NCBI RefSeq assembly: GCF_932294415.1 | Contig: NC_065536.1 | Coordinates: 28,725,354 to 28,789,353, forward strand | Reading direction: 5' to 3' | Length of the DNA: 64,000 nucleotides | DNA from: Quercus robur | Lineage: Eukaryota; Streptophyta; Magnoliopsida; Fagales; Fagaceae | In this document: one piece after another, positions 22,212 through 33,340 of the stretch | Numbering within the stretch: the stretch's first letter is position 1 | Layout: the number at the start of each line of letters is the position of its first letter | The notes under the pieces: generated by a model | Database searches by the model: none | The model's input: the letters and a program-made list of their open reading frames with translations, nothing else | What the model was told of the DNA's origin: nothing | Position numbers and translations under genes: made by a program

Positions 22212-23120
22212 ATATAATAATCTAAGTGTAACAAATATATGTCATAGGATCTTTAGTTCTTAAGAAGTTAACGCATGCTTAGGGTTTTTCGTTTAAGAAA
22301 TATTTTTTTAAACTCTTTATAAGAAAAATAATTAATTTTTTAACGACTTTTTATATTTTCTATAAAAGTAATGTCATAACTTTCTTAAAATAGTTTATAA
22401 ATAATTATTTTAATAAGAGTACCATTAACATAATTTTTTTATATAATTGTTAAGAATAACATGACATATTGTGGTTGGTACATAATATAAAATTGTATTA
22501 ACTTCACTAGTGGCAAAATGATCTTCCCTGCATGTTATGTTTCTGCACGTGAAGGGAGCGTGGGTTACTGTTGAGCAAACACAATGTAATCCTCCTTTCA
22601 CTCCAACCAAACACATTATAAGGGCCTAAAGGCATCCACGAATGTGGGATGTGATTTTATGCGACGTTGTCTCAACCAAACAAGGTTCCCTCCCTCTCTC
22701 ATTAAAATTGTGCGAAGTGGGGTGGCAGGTGTAAATGACAATCGTTAAGCATGCGTTTATTATATATGCCGAAAAAAGTGTTACTGATACCTAGAATTCA
22801 ACGGATAATAAACAAGGACCTTAGATATACACGTCCGTCGGTAACAACGACGTATTGCACTTGCATGTGCAAGTTCTTGTCCCTTGTAGAGTTTTGAGTC
22901 ATACATAATAATGAGTAATGAATCTAATGATGTCGTGTGATGCCAGAATGAAAGCATATCAAATTTCAACTCAAAAATAAAAAATAAAAATAAAAAGAGA
23001 AAAGAAAAGAAAGAAAGATTGAACTCTTATAGCTCAGTATGCACCGAGAGTAAGTAGAGGAGATAAGATTCGAGTTGACCGGAAATTGCATCTAGATTTC
23101 ACTGTAGCTCAATTGAGATA
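22212..23120. other. AT-rich intergenic DNA with direct-repeat copy 2
   Basis: The partner of 21085-21500 lies at about 22445-22660. No gene, RNA or complete element is recognised in the rest. Confidence 0.5.
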
Positions 23121-23130
23121 GGATATCCAG

Positions 23131-23703
23131 GAATTTTTTTTCTAAATAACAATAAATATTAAAAAATTTAGTTAGTTGTCACGTTTTAAAATAATGTTGA
23201 AAACTACCATCTCGAGTGTCTAAAACTTGAGTTCCAAGATAAAAATCGAGTTTTTAAGTCTCGATTTGTAAATGGAATAATTTAAAGTGAGAAAAAATCA
23301 AGCTGAAAATCGAGTTTTAAAGACTCGAATGCCATAAATTGAATAAAAACGCCGCTATAGGGCTATAAAACGTCACTATAGGGATTAAAAATGCCACTAT
23401 AGGGCTTCCTAAACTTATACTTCTAAAAATTTTTGCAGGAAAACGCCGCTATAGGGCTTTAAAACGTCACTGTAAGGATTAAAAACGCCACTATAGGTGA
23501 ATTTTTTTTTGCATAAAACTCGAGTTTTAAAGACTCGAGATCTATGTGGCATTTTCACACTCGCATAGCGAGTCTTTTGGACTCGAGTTCTAATATGGAT
23601 TTTGAGTTTCTAAAACTCGAGATGCTAGTTTCCTTTATTGTTTCAAACGTTGTCTAACTAACTATATACAATTCTTTTGCACAGCTATTTTGCACAATAC
23701 CTC
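23131..23703. mobile_element. TIR element about 573 bp (MULE-like MITE, CTCGAG-rich)
   Basis: It is flanked by the perfect 10-bp direct repeat GGATATCCAG (23121-23130, 23704-23713). The arms are diverged inverted repeats sharing AGTTAGTT and CATCTCGAG. The interior has many CTCGAG words and tandem AAAACGCC(G/A)CTATAGG units (23340-23500). The 9-10 bp TSD is typical of Mutator-like elements. No coding capacity. Confidence 0.8.
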
Positions 23704-23713
23704 GGATATCCAG

Positions 23714-24107
23714 CCTAGTGCTGTGGCTTGTGGCAGCTTTTATTTTGCATTTTCTTTGTAATATGGTTTATTTAAAAGAAACAAAATGAAATTTCTATCT
23801 TGACATTAAAAAAATATGTTCAAAATCCTTAGTTAAATAATTTTAATATACCCAACTTGTAGTAAATAATTTGTTTAAGAAACCTTAGTTAAATATATAA
23901 TAATAAATAGACATGCCTTTAATATAATCAAAATTTTGAATTAAAAATATGAGTTGGACTTACTTCATGTACTTTTTCAACTGGACATCTAATTTGTTTC
24001 TTCTTGAGATAGAATGATGTGGTAGTAAGTTTTAATCTTCACATTTTATTTAGTTATAAGTGGGTGATGTGACAGTTTCTCATTAAAACAAAATAATATT
24101 CCAGTTA
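23714..24107. other. AT-rich intergenic DNA, nothing recognised
   Basis: No open frame of note, RNA gene or repeat boundary could be supported here. Confidence 0.4.
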
Positions 24108-24116
24108 AAAAAGTAT

Positions 24117-24288
24117 GAGAAATGATATGTCCACAACATTTTCATAATATTTTTACAACAAATTATAAGTGGCAGGTTGTTACTGGTTGTTATTGTTGGG
24201 GCAAAAAAGTAACTTAGCGTTAGGTTCAAATTTGAACCAATAACAACTTATGATTTGTTGTAAAAATATTCTAGACATAGCATCTCTC
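24117..24288. mobile_element. MITE, 172 bp
   Basis: The terminal inverted repeats are GAGAAATGATATGTCC on the left and GAGAGATGCTATGTCT on the right (reverse complement). TTTTTACAACAAAT is also shared by both arms. It is flanked by the 9-bp TSD AAAAAGTAT (24108-24116, 24289-24297). Non-coding. Confidence 0.85.
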
Positions 24289-24348
24289 AAAAAGTATTAA
24301 AGGTAAGCCAAACCTAAAAATATCACTAAGTACAAATTAAAAATTGAA

Positions 24349-24648
24349 GGGTGAATTGCAAACTGCACCGCTAAAATTTAGAAATGTTTGGATTTTACAC
24401 TTTAAAATTTAAGAATTGGATTAACCCCTTGAAGTTTAGGAGTGTTTGGATTTTACATTATGACATTTCAGAATTTGAATTTTATCTCCTAAAGTTTGGA
24501 GTGTATGAATTTTACTCTCTAAAGTTTGGGGCTGTAAAATCCAAATTCCAAACACCCCAAACTTTAAGGGGTAAAATTCAAAATTTGAAACTTTAAGATG
24601 TAAAATTCAAACACTCCAAATTTTAGGGGTGTAGTTTATAATTTAGCC
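24349..24648. mobile_element. Fold-back MITE, 300 bp
   Basis: The left end GGGTGAATTGCAAACTGCAC pairs with the right end GGCTAAATTATAAACTACAC (reverse complement). Internal TGTTTGGATTTTACA words repeat on both arms, making a long hairpin. It is flanked by the 9-bp TSD AAAATTGAA (24340-24348, 24649-24657). Non-coding. Confidence 0.85.
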
Positions 24649-24787
24649 AAAATTGAAATAGCTATATAGTTAGATGTAATCAAAGAGATAATGGATTCAT
24701 TAAAAGAACAAGTAGAGTAAGCGATAATAAGGAGATATATAATGGAACTTTTGTGATATTAATCAAGGGTTAATTGCACTTTTCTTT

Positions 24788-24944
24788 ACCACCGCACACC
24801 CTTGGTACGATGGTTACTTCACAAGTATAAGGACTTGTGGGGTGTGTGGGGCAAGACCCAGGGTTCAAGTCTCCAAGAGGGAGTTTCACACATATATACA
24901 CTTAGATTAGTCTATAATAGAATTTCTATCTTGTATAAAACAAA
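24788..24944 (+). mobile_element. tRNA-derived SINE, 157 bp
   Basis: It has an A-box-like TTGGTACGATGGTTA and a B-box GGGTTCAAGTCTC about 50 bases later, a tRNA-like head for RNA polymerase III. The tail ends in TTGTATAAAACAAA. It is flanked by a perfect 16-bp TSD, AATTGCACTTTTCTTT (24772-24787, 24945-24960). No long poly-A remains. Confidence 0.88.
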
Positions 24945-25099
24945 AATTGCACTTTTCTTTTCTTTGTTAATGTGCAATTATGACATCGTCTTCCTTGATT
25001 TATTGGTAATAAACACTTTTGTCTGCCGGTATTATGATTTTTGTCAAATTTATTAGAAAAGTAAAAAAAATTATAAAAATGTTTGACAAAAATTTTAAA

Positions 25100-25265
25100 T
25101 TTCCACTAAATTTAACAAAAATCTCAATAGTAGGGGCAAATGGCTTATTTATCAACATTGTTTGGTATTTGAAGTTTAGAAGGACATTGCAATTGCATCA
25201 TAATTAAGGGGAGAATGTGCAAATTGCCCATTAACTAATGAAACACTAATAACAATAATGGTTAT
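25100..25265. repeat. Tandem duplication copy 1, left of the Gypsy element
   Basis: GAAGTTTAGAAGGACATTGC, ATTAAGGGGAGAA and CATTAACTAATGA recur in order at about 36885-36965. The Gypsy element inserted at the right edge of this copy (TSD GTTAT at 25261-25265). Non-coding. Confidence 0.75.
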
Positions 25266-25977
25266 TGTAAGGGGACGGGCTTTAGTCCTTTGATCCAAAG
25301 GATGAATGGATTAAGGCCCAAAAAGCCCAATACAATAAATTTGTAGAGAATGGGCTAAAAAGCTAGGCTCCAACGAAATGACAATGACCCTCATAGGCTA
25401 AAGCGGATAAGAGAACAAGGAAAAACAATGACTAGACAAATGTGATGCACAGAAATTCTTCCTCGACAATGTCCGAGGAGAGTAGTTCTTCAATATATCT
25501 CTCTCAAATTTGATTACAGTTGCTGTTCTTAATGTTATGGTGTTTTCTCTACAGATTTCCTATCTCCCCTCCCTTTGGAGGGTTTCTCACATTCTATAGC
25601 TCCATTTAGGCGATCTTAGCCTTCTATTTGTTGATTGTTCGATACACCATTTGAGTGTTTGTCCCATCAGACACCTTCTCAAGCCCCTTGTGAGTTGTGG
25701 CGGCCAAGGGAGTACTGTTCAGGGGTCTTCTCCACATAAATGAAACCAAGAGGTTTGGTGGGATGCATTAAATATGGGGATAGCCATCACCCCTTCAGTC
25801 ATGTCAAGGCTAACCCCTCTCCGAAACTTTTTCTCAGTAGTAGGACCTCTTCTGGCAATGTGCCACTGACGTGGCCTTACTGTACGAGCGTGTGGCCTCT
25901 TCGGCTTGGCAATGGACTTCTCGGCCATGGATATGACACGTGGCACAGAAGCCTTATTTAAATTCTTATACCCTACA
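25266..25977 (-). repeat. Left (3') LTR of the Gypsy element, full length
   Basis: It begins TGTAAGGGGACGGGCTTTAG and ends TTATACCCTACA. The first about 245 bases align with the right LTR with about 14 differences (about 94%). A partly conserved hairpin word pair, TCCTCGACAATGTCCGAGGA, lies near 25460. Confidence 0.92.
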
Positions 25978-25992
25978 ATAGCCCCTCAAAAC
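25978..25992 (-). promoter_or_regulatory. Polypurine tract of the Gypsy element
   Basis: On the minus strand it reads GTTTTGAGGGGCTAT, directly before the 3' LTR and identical to the tract of the smaller element at 11402-11416. Confidence 0.8.
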
Positions 25993-26255
25993 TCCGTTTT
26001 TTTTTTTCTCTTATCCAAGGAGAAAAATGGGGTTTTGACTTTGGAATATTAACTCCACATGTTTCTTTGATTTCCACATGTGAAAGCATCATTTCGCGTG
26101 TCCCGCAACCGTTTTGGCGCTTCGGAGTCTGCAACGTCCCATTAAATGCTCTAGACGGTGCTTTGTTCCCCACATCCTACGGTGGGATGGAGATCCTACG
26201 ACTGGCGCTTCTCCTCAAAATTTGGGGGGGATAACTCCCACCCAATTTCGCCTCC

Positions 26256-26263
26256 TATATAAG
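26256..26263 (+). promoter_or_regulatory. TATA box of the antisense unit in the Gypsy element
   Basis: TATATAAG stands about 390 bases before the first recognisable antisense coding stretch. It is on the strand opposite to gag-pol. Promoter function is inferred from position. Confidence 0.5.
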
Positions 26264-26559
26264 GTGCCTAGAGGAATCATTTCCCCACTTTACAAATCTT
26301 CAAGCTCTTCAGACTTACAAACTTGCAAACCTTCAGGACTTTCTAATTTTCTGAGTCTTCCATATTTTTTCAAAAAAAAAAAAAATCCTTTAAACCTTTA
26401 AGAAGTTCAAGAAGCAACCCTCGTGTTCATTCTCGTAAGTTTTTTCTCTTTTAGGTTCTTTTCCCCTCGGCCAGTTTCCTCGACCTTCTGTTCTTTGTTT
26501 TCTTTCCTTGAAAATTTCTTTCACTTCACCCTAGTCTTCTTAGATAGGTAGGTTCGCTC

Positions 26560-28049
26560 ACCTCATAGACTCCCCCGCCGGTATGAAGTGATTTAAGGCT
26601 AAGTATCACATTCCTCAACGAGTTTCCCTACAGTACTGTGCCCCAGACTAGTTGCTTATCCATAGGAATGAAGGAGAGGTTGTCATTCCCATGATCGCCT
26701 TCATAGAAGAGGGAATAATGCTTCCCATGGGTAGGGTGACCAGAGATTACCTAATCGCCCATAGGCTGTGCCCCCACCAGTGTGCGCCTAAACTCTTTAG
26801 GATTTTGGGTAGTGTAGACGCTCTTAACGAGCAAATGGGGCTAAATCTCACCTAGCACAACGTCATTTGGATGTACGAGTGCCACCAGTTCACGGACTCA
26901 GGGTATTACCTTAAGCTTAGATCCTCCGTCGTCAGGCTTGTCTCGTGCCTCCCCAAATCCAACAAGGGCATGAAGGATGACTTTTTGATAGTCTCGGGGG
27001 AATGGCATAACGGTCTTTACTGCCTAGTCCAGGAGAGAGAGCCAGGTAGGGTATCCTAGGTTTAGGTTTTATTTATTTATTATTTTTTTAAAACAGGGGC
27101 ATTAGCTTTACGATTTCCTTGCTTTCTTATTTCTTTTAGTATTTTGTTTGCTTCTGATGCATGGCTTCGTTATCCTGACAGTGGTTTTGCTTCTCGGATG
27201 TTTTTATAGATAAAAGACTCGTAGCTCCCAAACTCAATCTCGTCAACATTGCGAGCCTTAACAAGGTCCTAAGGTTGGAAGTGTTTGTGAGTGAAGACAA
27301 GCAACTGTGAGCTGTCCACCTCATCCTCGACTTTGAGCCATTGTCGGACAATTTCCAAAACATGGGCCACGCAATAAGAGTAGGCAATTCTCGACTAGCC
27401 CGGATTGACGTCTCAGTGCTTGGTTTCCTAGCCGGAGAAGATCTCTCGCCAGTTGAGCTGCCCTTGTACCAATCCCCCCGTGAGGTAGCGGCTCCAAGGG
27501 AAGAAACAACCTCCTTACGCCTATCACTTGAGACTAAGATAGACTAATTTCACCTTAAGGAAGAAGGAGAGGCGCGAGGAGAGCCTATGGAGATCTCAAA
27601 ATTAGAGGGTGAGCCTGACAGGTCGTCCACCGTTCGTTCCCCCAGACTCATAGTTACCCGGGTGGAACTCTTGCACTTAACCGGCTCCCCCTACCTAACC
27701 TGAAGAAAAAGAGGAAGGAGAAGGAGGGAGCCGAGGAAGGGGAGGTGGTCCCCTAAAAGGAGCCCAAGCAGTAGAGGATAGCCAGAGACAGGGGGCGGGC
27801 CTCCTCAGTGGAGAGTAAGGAGGCTAAGCATTTAGCCAACGTGCGCCATCCGGCCTGGAACCCCTAATTGGAGTTGGATGGCACGGCAGTACCCTAGAGC
27901 TCCCCCATCAGGGAGTTCCAAAGAGGTTACGCCACTTACGTGGCCGAGGCTTTAGAGCGGCCTCTCCTACTACCCAAGGATATGGATGCCCTAAAGAACA
28001 TGAGGCAGCAGGATCTTTTCATGTCCCTGAGGAGGGACTTAGCTTTAGT

Positions 28050-28085
<36 letters not shown>

Positions 28086-29001
28086 TTGGTCCCCTTGACC
28101 CTATGCCAATCTTTTTTTTACTTATCTCATGAAGTGTTTTCGTTGCCTTTGCGCAGGCCATCCAGGAGGTTTTCGCTGCCGAGGAGTGGGTGAAGGACGC
28201 TCGCAATGAGGTAAGGCTCGCGGATAACCTTCGCGCGGAGGCCAGCAAGTCCCTCGCCGTCGCCAAGGGAAGGAACAAGAAGCTGGCTTTGAAGCAATGG
28301 ACAGGGACCAAAAAAGCGTGGAAGCTAGCCTCAGGAGCGCTGAGGCGCAAGCGGAGGAGAAGCGCCAAAGGCTCCACTACATTGAGATAGAGTTAGCCAC
28401 GGCCAAGCAGTAGGTGCTGGAGCTGAAGACGAAGCTGTCCAAGGCCAAGGAGGCTACTCAGGTGGCCCAAGCAGCTACTGACAATGCAGGGAAAAAGTTT
28501 TAAGACCTTGGAGTGCAGGAAACTAAGGCCCGGTTGACTGAAGAATTGGCTGGCGTCTGCAGAGAGTACTACCTTGAGGTCTGGACTAAGGCCTTGAATG
28601 TGGTTGGAGCTCCTACAAACTCAAAGTGGAGGAAAGCTGAGAACGTCTTCTACCCCGAGGACCTTCGAGAAGTCCCTGAGGCAACCCCCGAGGAAGCCCC
28701 CCTTGCTCCAATTGCGGCTGAGTAGCCTCCTCCCTCCCAAGCCATTCCTCCCCTTCCCGAGGCCACCAAAGAGCCTGGAAAGGCTAGTGACCATGGTAGG
28801 GGGGCGGAGGTGGCCAAAAGTAAAGAGGTTGACCAGAGCAAGGCCCAACCAGAGGAAAAAGGCAAGGGCAAGGAAGCCGCTCTCAAGGCGAAGGAGTCCG
28901 AGCTGGTCAAGCCCCTGGCCATGGCCCAGGAGAAGAAGGCCGCTGATCCTCCAGTCCTCCCACTGGTCAGCAAAGAAGACCCTCCCCTAGCGAAGGTTTA
29001 G
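26560..29001 (+). pseudogene. Antisense ORF of the Tat element (putative gypsy-type transposon protein), broken
   Basis: Exon-like segments read opposite to gag-pol. Segment A (about 26640-27045) includes LPMGRVTRDYLIAHRLCP and CLPKSNKGMKDD, and ends at a donor-like CAG|GTAGGG. Segment B starts after TATAG at 27210 (APKLNLVNIASLNKVLR). A third part (about 28158-29001) is a charged coiled-coil-like region (VKDARNEVRLADNLRAEA) with CREYYLEVWTKALNVVG, then a Lys/Glu/Pro-rich tail. These are the features of plant proteins labelled putative gypsy-type transposon (Pfam PF04195-like, from memory). In-frame stops interrupt segment A (near 26850), segment B (near 27308) and the coiled-coil part. Function is unknown even in intact copies. 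Confidence 0.72.
28051..28082. repeat. Poly-T tract within the antisense ORF region
   Basis: A run of about 32 T lies just upstream of the acceptor-like sequence before the coiled-coil segment. It is a simple repeat, possibly an expanded pyrimidine tract of an intron. Confidence 0.6.
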
Positions 29002-29379
29002 CTTAGGGTTTTTCTCTCTCTTTTTGTATCTTCAACTTAGGGTCTTTCTTTCCTTCTTTGTATTTATTTTTTTGTTAGGGCATTTTGCCCCAGTCTATGA
29101 TATAATTTCCCTTTCGTTGAATGAAAAGATATTACTTTTTGCCTTTGTGGACCTTTGTTTTTCTTGCAAGGTTTATATCTAGTTGGCTATAATTATTGTT
29201 TTTCCATGCTTTAACAAAAGCTAGTAGTAGTGATATGTTGTTAGCTTAAATAAACTAAACCCATGTAAGCGATGAGAAAAGATGACTATGTACTGGTACT
29301 GAAAACTGTGTAATCAACATGGAGGCCTAAGTCTTTAGAGATAATCAAAACATTTATTAGAAAAAGGGATAAACAAGTG

Positions 29380-30900
29380 TTAGTTTATTCAAGGCGAGTG
29401 ATCTGAGGAACCAGACATAGCCTAGGTTTTACTCAACACTTAAGCAAATAACCAAGAACATTAATTTACACAAGGTATGTGGTCCGAGGAGCCAGTCATA
29501 GCCAATGTTCTGTTTAATGTTTGTATATGTTGTAGAGAGTATTAATTTACCCAAGGCATATGGTCTGAGGGGCTAGACATAACCAAGGTTCTCTTTAACA
29601 CTTAGAGAAATAATGGAAAGTGTTAATTTACCTAAGGCATGTGGTCTGAAGAGTCAGGCATAACCAAAGTTTTATTTAACATTTAGAGAAATAATGAAGT
29701 GTTAATTTACCCAAGGCATGTGGTTCGAGGAGCCAGGTATAACTAAGGTTCTGTTTAACACTTAGAGAAATAATGTGAAGTATTAATTTACCCAAGGTAC
29801 ATGGTCTGAAGAGCCAGGCATGACCAAGATTCTGTTTAACACTTAGAAAAATAATAAAGTGTTAATTTACCCAAGACATGTGGTCCGAGGAGCCAGTCAT
29901 AACCAATGTTCTATTTAACACTTAGAGAAATAAGGAGAAATATTAATTTACCCAAGGCACGTGGTCTGAAGAGTCAGGCATAACCAAAATTTTGTTTAAC
30001 ACTTAGAGAAATAATGGAGAGTGTTAATTTATCCAAAGCATGTGGTCTGAGGAGTTAGGCATAACTAAGGTTCTGTTTAACACTTAAAGAAATAATGTAA
30101 AGTGTTAATTTACCCAAGGCATGTGATCTGAGGAGCCAGCTAGAACCAATGTTCTGTTTAACACTTAGAGAAATAAGGTGAAGTATTAATTTACCCAAGG
30201 CATGTGGTTCGCAGAGTCAGACATAACTAAGGTTCTATTTAACACTTAAAGAAATAATGGAGAGTGTTAATTTACCCAAGGCATGTGGTCCGAGGAGTTA
30301 GACATAACTAAGCTTCTGTTTAATACTTAGAGAAATAATGTGAAGTATTAATTTACCCAAGGCATATGGTCGAAGAGCCAGACATAACCAAGGTTTTGTT
30401 TAACACTTAGAGAACTAATGAAGTGTTAATTTACCCAAGGCATGTGATCCGAGGAGCCAGCCATAACCAAGGTTTTGTTTAACACTTAAAGAAATAATGA
30501 AATGTTAATTTACCTAAGGCATGTGGTCCAAGGAGCCAGTCATAACCAAGGTTTTGTTTAAAACTTAGAGAAACAAGGTGAAGTATTAATTTACCTAAGG
30601 CATGTGGATCGAAGAGCCAGGCATAATCAAGGTTCTGTTTAACACTTAGAGAAATAAGGTGAAGTATTAATTTACCCAAGGCATGTGATCCGAAGAGTCA
30701 GGCATAACTAAGGTTCTATTTAATACTTAGAAAAATAATGAAGTGTTAATTTACCCAAGGCATGTGGTCCGAGGAGCCAGGCATAACCAAGATTCTGTTT
30801 AATACTTAGAGAAAGGTAACTAAGAATATTAATTTACCCAAGGTATGTGGTTCGAGAAGTCAGACATAACCAAGGTTCTGTTTAATATTCAAACAAGCAA
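29380..30900 (+). repeat. Tandem array, about 19 copies of about 80 bp, in the Gypsy element
   Basis: Units alternate 79 and 81 bases and contain TTAATTTACCCAAGGCATGT, GGTCCGAGGAGCCAGGCATA, ACCAAGGTTCTGTTTAACAC and TTAGAGAAATAATG. It lies between the 3' end of the antisense unit and the integrase end. It shares the TCCGAGGA ... GGTTCTGT core with the arrays at 12890-13110 and 14381-15040. A 66-residue minus-strand frame here is a repeat artefact. Confidence 0.93.
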
Positions 30901-30951
30901 TAGACGCAACACATAATGTCATAAATGAAAACAAGGCAAAGCTGCCTTTTA

Positions 30952-32160
30952 TTAATAATAGTATCTTTGTAAGTTATTTACATTCCAAGGTCGCGGCACA
31001 ACTTTTTCGTCTAGATCTTCTAGGAAGTATGCTCCTATGCTCGTTATCGAGGTGATAGAGTATGGCCCCTCCCACTTGGGCCTTAACTTCCCCCATGCTG
31101 GGTTTTTCACAGTTCCTATAACCTTTCTCAACACCGAGTCCTCGAGGGCCAGTGGTCTTGAATTTACGCTTGAATCATACCCCTGTTTAAGCTTCTGTTA
31201 ATAGTATGCTAACTGAACCATGACATTCTCTCTCCATTCTTCGACGAGATCCAAGCTCTTTTCCAATAGGCGATCGTTACTGTCTGGAGCGAATGAGCTA
31301 GTCCTCAGCGTTGGAAATCCAATCTCCAAAGGAATCATGACCTCGACCCCATAAGTCATTGAAAATGGCGTTTCCCCCATCGACCTTCGAGGGGTAGTCC
31401 GATATGTCTAGAGGACATGTGGAAGCTCATCCACCCATTTGCCCTTTGCATCATCCAACTGCTTCTTGAGTCCGTTCGCTATAACCTTATTGACAGCCTT
31501 GGCCTGCCCATTCCCCTAGGGGTAGGCTGGAGTGGAATACCTATTCTTGATACCCATATCACAACAATACCTTCTGAAAGTCTTACTATCAAACTGAAGT
31601 CTGTTGTCCGAGATGAAGGTATGGGGTATCCCAAACTAGGTGACAATGTTCTTCCACACGAACCTTTTGGCATCCACATCCTTGATGTTTACTTGTGGCT
31701 CGACTTCAACCCATTTGGTAAAGTAATCAGTGCCGACCAAAAGCCATCTCTTGTTTCCTGCTGCTTTAAGGAAGGGCCCCACAATGTTCAAGTACCACTG
31801 AGCAAAAGGCCATGGGCTAGGCAGAAGGTTAAGAACGCCCCCGAGCTGATGGATATTAGGAGCAAATCTCTGACATTGGTCACACTTCTTCACGTACTCT
31901 TGTGCTTCCCTTTGCATATTGGGCCACCAATATCCTTGAGTAAGAGCTCGGTGAGATAAGGATTTGCCTCTTGTATGACTCCCATAAATTCCTTCATACA
32001 ACTCTTCCAGGAGTAGCTCCACTGCTTCGGGGTGGATGCACAACAAATACGGCCTTGAAAAAGAGTGGTTGTACAGCTTTTGGTCCTTAGACAGCCAAAA
32101 TCGAGGAGCCTTTCTCCGCACCTTGTCAGCCTCCTTCTTCTCCTAGGGCAAGATGTCATC
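30952..32160 (-). pseudogene. Integrase of the Gypsy element, broken
   Basis: The N-terminal zinc-binding part shows the H-H-C-C pattern (GIYGSHTRGK, LSHRALTQGYWWP, CDQC). The core has LNIVGPF, where the usual first catalytic Asp is Asn, then GTDYFTKWVE, then SDNRLQFDSKTF with the second catalytic Asp but Arg where Gly is usual. A stop (TAG) falls just after KNIVT near 31634, and more follow near 31515 and 31410. The C-terminal part (31198-31380, 30952-31134) ends with GPYSITSI and VPRPWNVNNLQRYYY, as in Tat integrases. It cannot be active. Confidence 0.88.
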
Positions 32161-32379
32161 TTTTAGGAATAGGACAATACGATCCATCCAACTAGGCCCC
32201 ACTCTTAGTTGATGAATCTGGACCTTCTCCCTCTTCACCTCGGCAAGGCTATAGAGATCCTCAACCAAGATGACCCGAGGTAGGCTCTGCGCCGAGGAGG
32301 TCGCAAGAGTGGCAAGAGAGTCAGCATGTGTGTTTCTGCTTCTAGGGATTTGGTGTAAGGAAAAGGAGTCAAATCCTGA

Positions 32380-33230
32380 CTACAAGTGCCTAGCCTGGTT
32401 TAGATACTCTTGCATTCTCACATCCTTGGCTTTCAGTTCTCCCTTTACTTGGCCTATGACCAACCTCAAATCTGATAATTTCTCTACTGTCCTTCCTCCC
32501 ATTTTCTGAACCATGGTCATCCCCACTAACAAAGCCTCGTACTCAGCTTCATTATTTGTGGCCCAGAAGCCTAGTTTTAAGGATTTCTCAATGATGATCC
32601 TTTCAGGGGATACCACAACTAGTCCCACTCCTGATCTCCTCTGGTTTTTCGCGCCATTAACATACACCGTCCAAGGTAGAGGTTCCTGTAAGGATATCAT
32701 CCCAACTGATATTCCATCCATGCTCGGCCCCTCGCCGTTTTCTTCAAACGATGGCTCAGCAAACTCAACCATTAAATCGGTGAGGACCTGGCCCTTTATA
32801 GAGGTGCGAGGCATGTATTTAATATCGAAGGCTCCTAGGATCATTGCCCATTTTGCAACCCTTCCTGTGTAGTCAACTTTCCAAAGCAGTGATCGAAGAG
32901 GGAGTTGGGTTAAAACCACAACAATATGAGCCTGGAAGTAATGCAGGAGCTTCTGAGTAGTATGCACTACTGCTAGGATGGCCCTTTCTAGTGGTAAATA
33001 GTGAATCTCTGCCTCATGTAATGATTTTCTCACATAATAAACTGGCCTCTACACCCTATTCTCATCCCGCATCAACACCAGACTCACCGGATGTGAGGCC
33101 ATAAAAATGTAAACGAATAAGACCTTATCCTCTTCGGGTTTGGACATAATAGGTGGCTGAGAAAGATATTCCTTCAATTGCTGGAAGGCCGAGGAGCACT
33201 CCTCTGTCCATTCGAATCCCTTCTACTTAT
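32380..33230 (-). pseudogene. RNase H plus second (archaeal-type) RNase H of the Gypsy element
   Basis: The first part holds the RT-linked RNase H (EIHYLPLERAILAVVH, KWAMILGAFDIKYMPR). The second part is a separate RNase H fold (NQRRSGVGLVVVSPERIIIE, NNEAEYEALLVGM), whose presence identifies the Tat lineage. The usual Asp in the YVDGA motif is Asn here (YVNGAKN), so a catalytic acid is lost. A stop lies upstream near 33051. Confidence 0.85.
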
Positions 33231-33340
33231 GTAGTAACTAGAAGAAAAGCCTACACCTGTCTGCTGACCAAGAAAATGAATCGATTTAAAGCGGCAGACA
33301 TTCTTGTTAATTTTTGGACCTCTTTGGGATTCCGAGGAGG

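Noticed and set aside
24788..24944. Functional tRNA gene
   Set aside because: A- and B-box words are present but there is no cloverleaf; a 16-bp TSD marks it as a SINE.
28598..28990. 130-codon Pro/Arg-rich plus-strand frame
   Set aside because: Out-of-frame shadow of the Lys/Glu-rich tail of the antisense ORF.
31417..31959. 180-codon plus-strand frame
   Set aside because: Antisense to integrase coding sequence of the Gypsy element, where conserved integrase motifs are on the minus strand.
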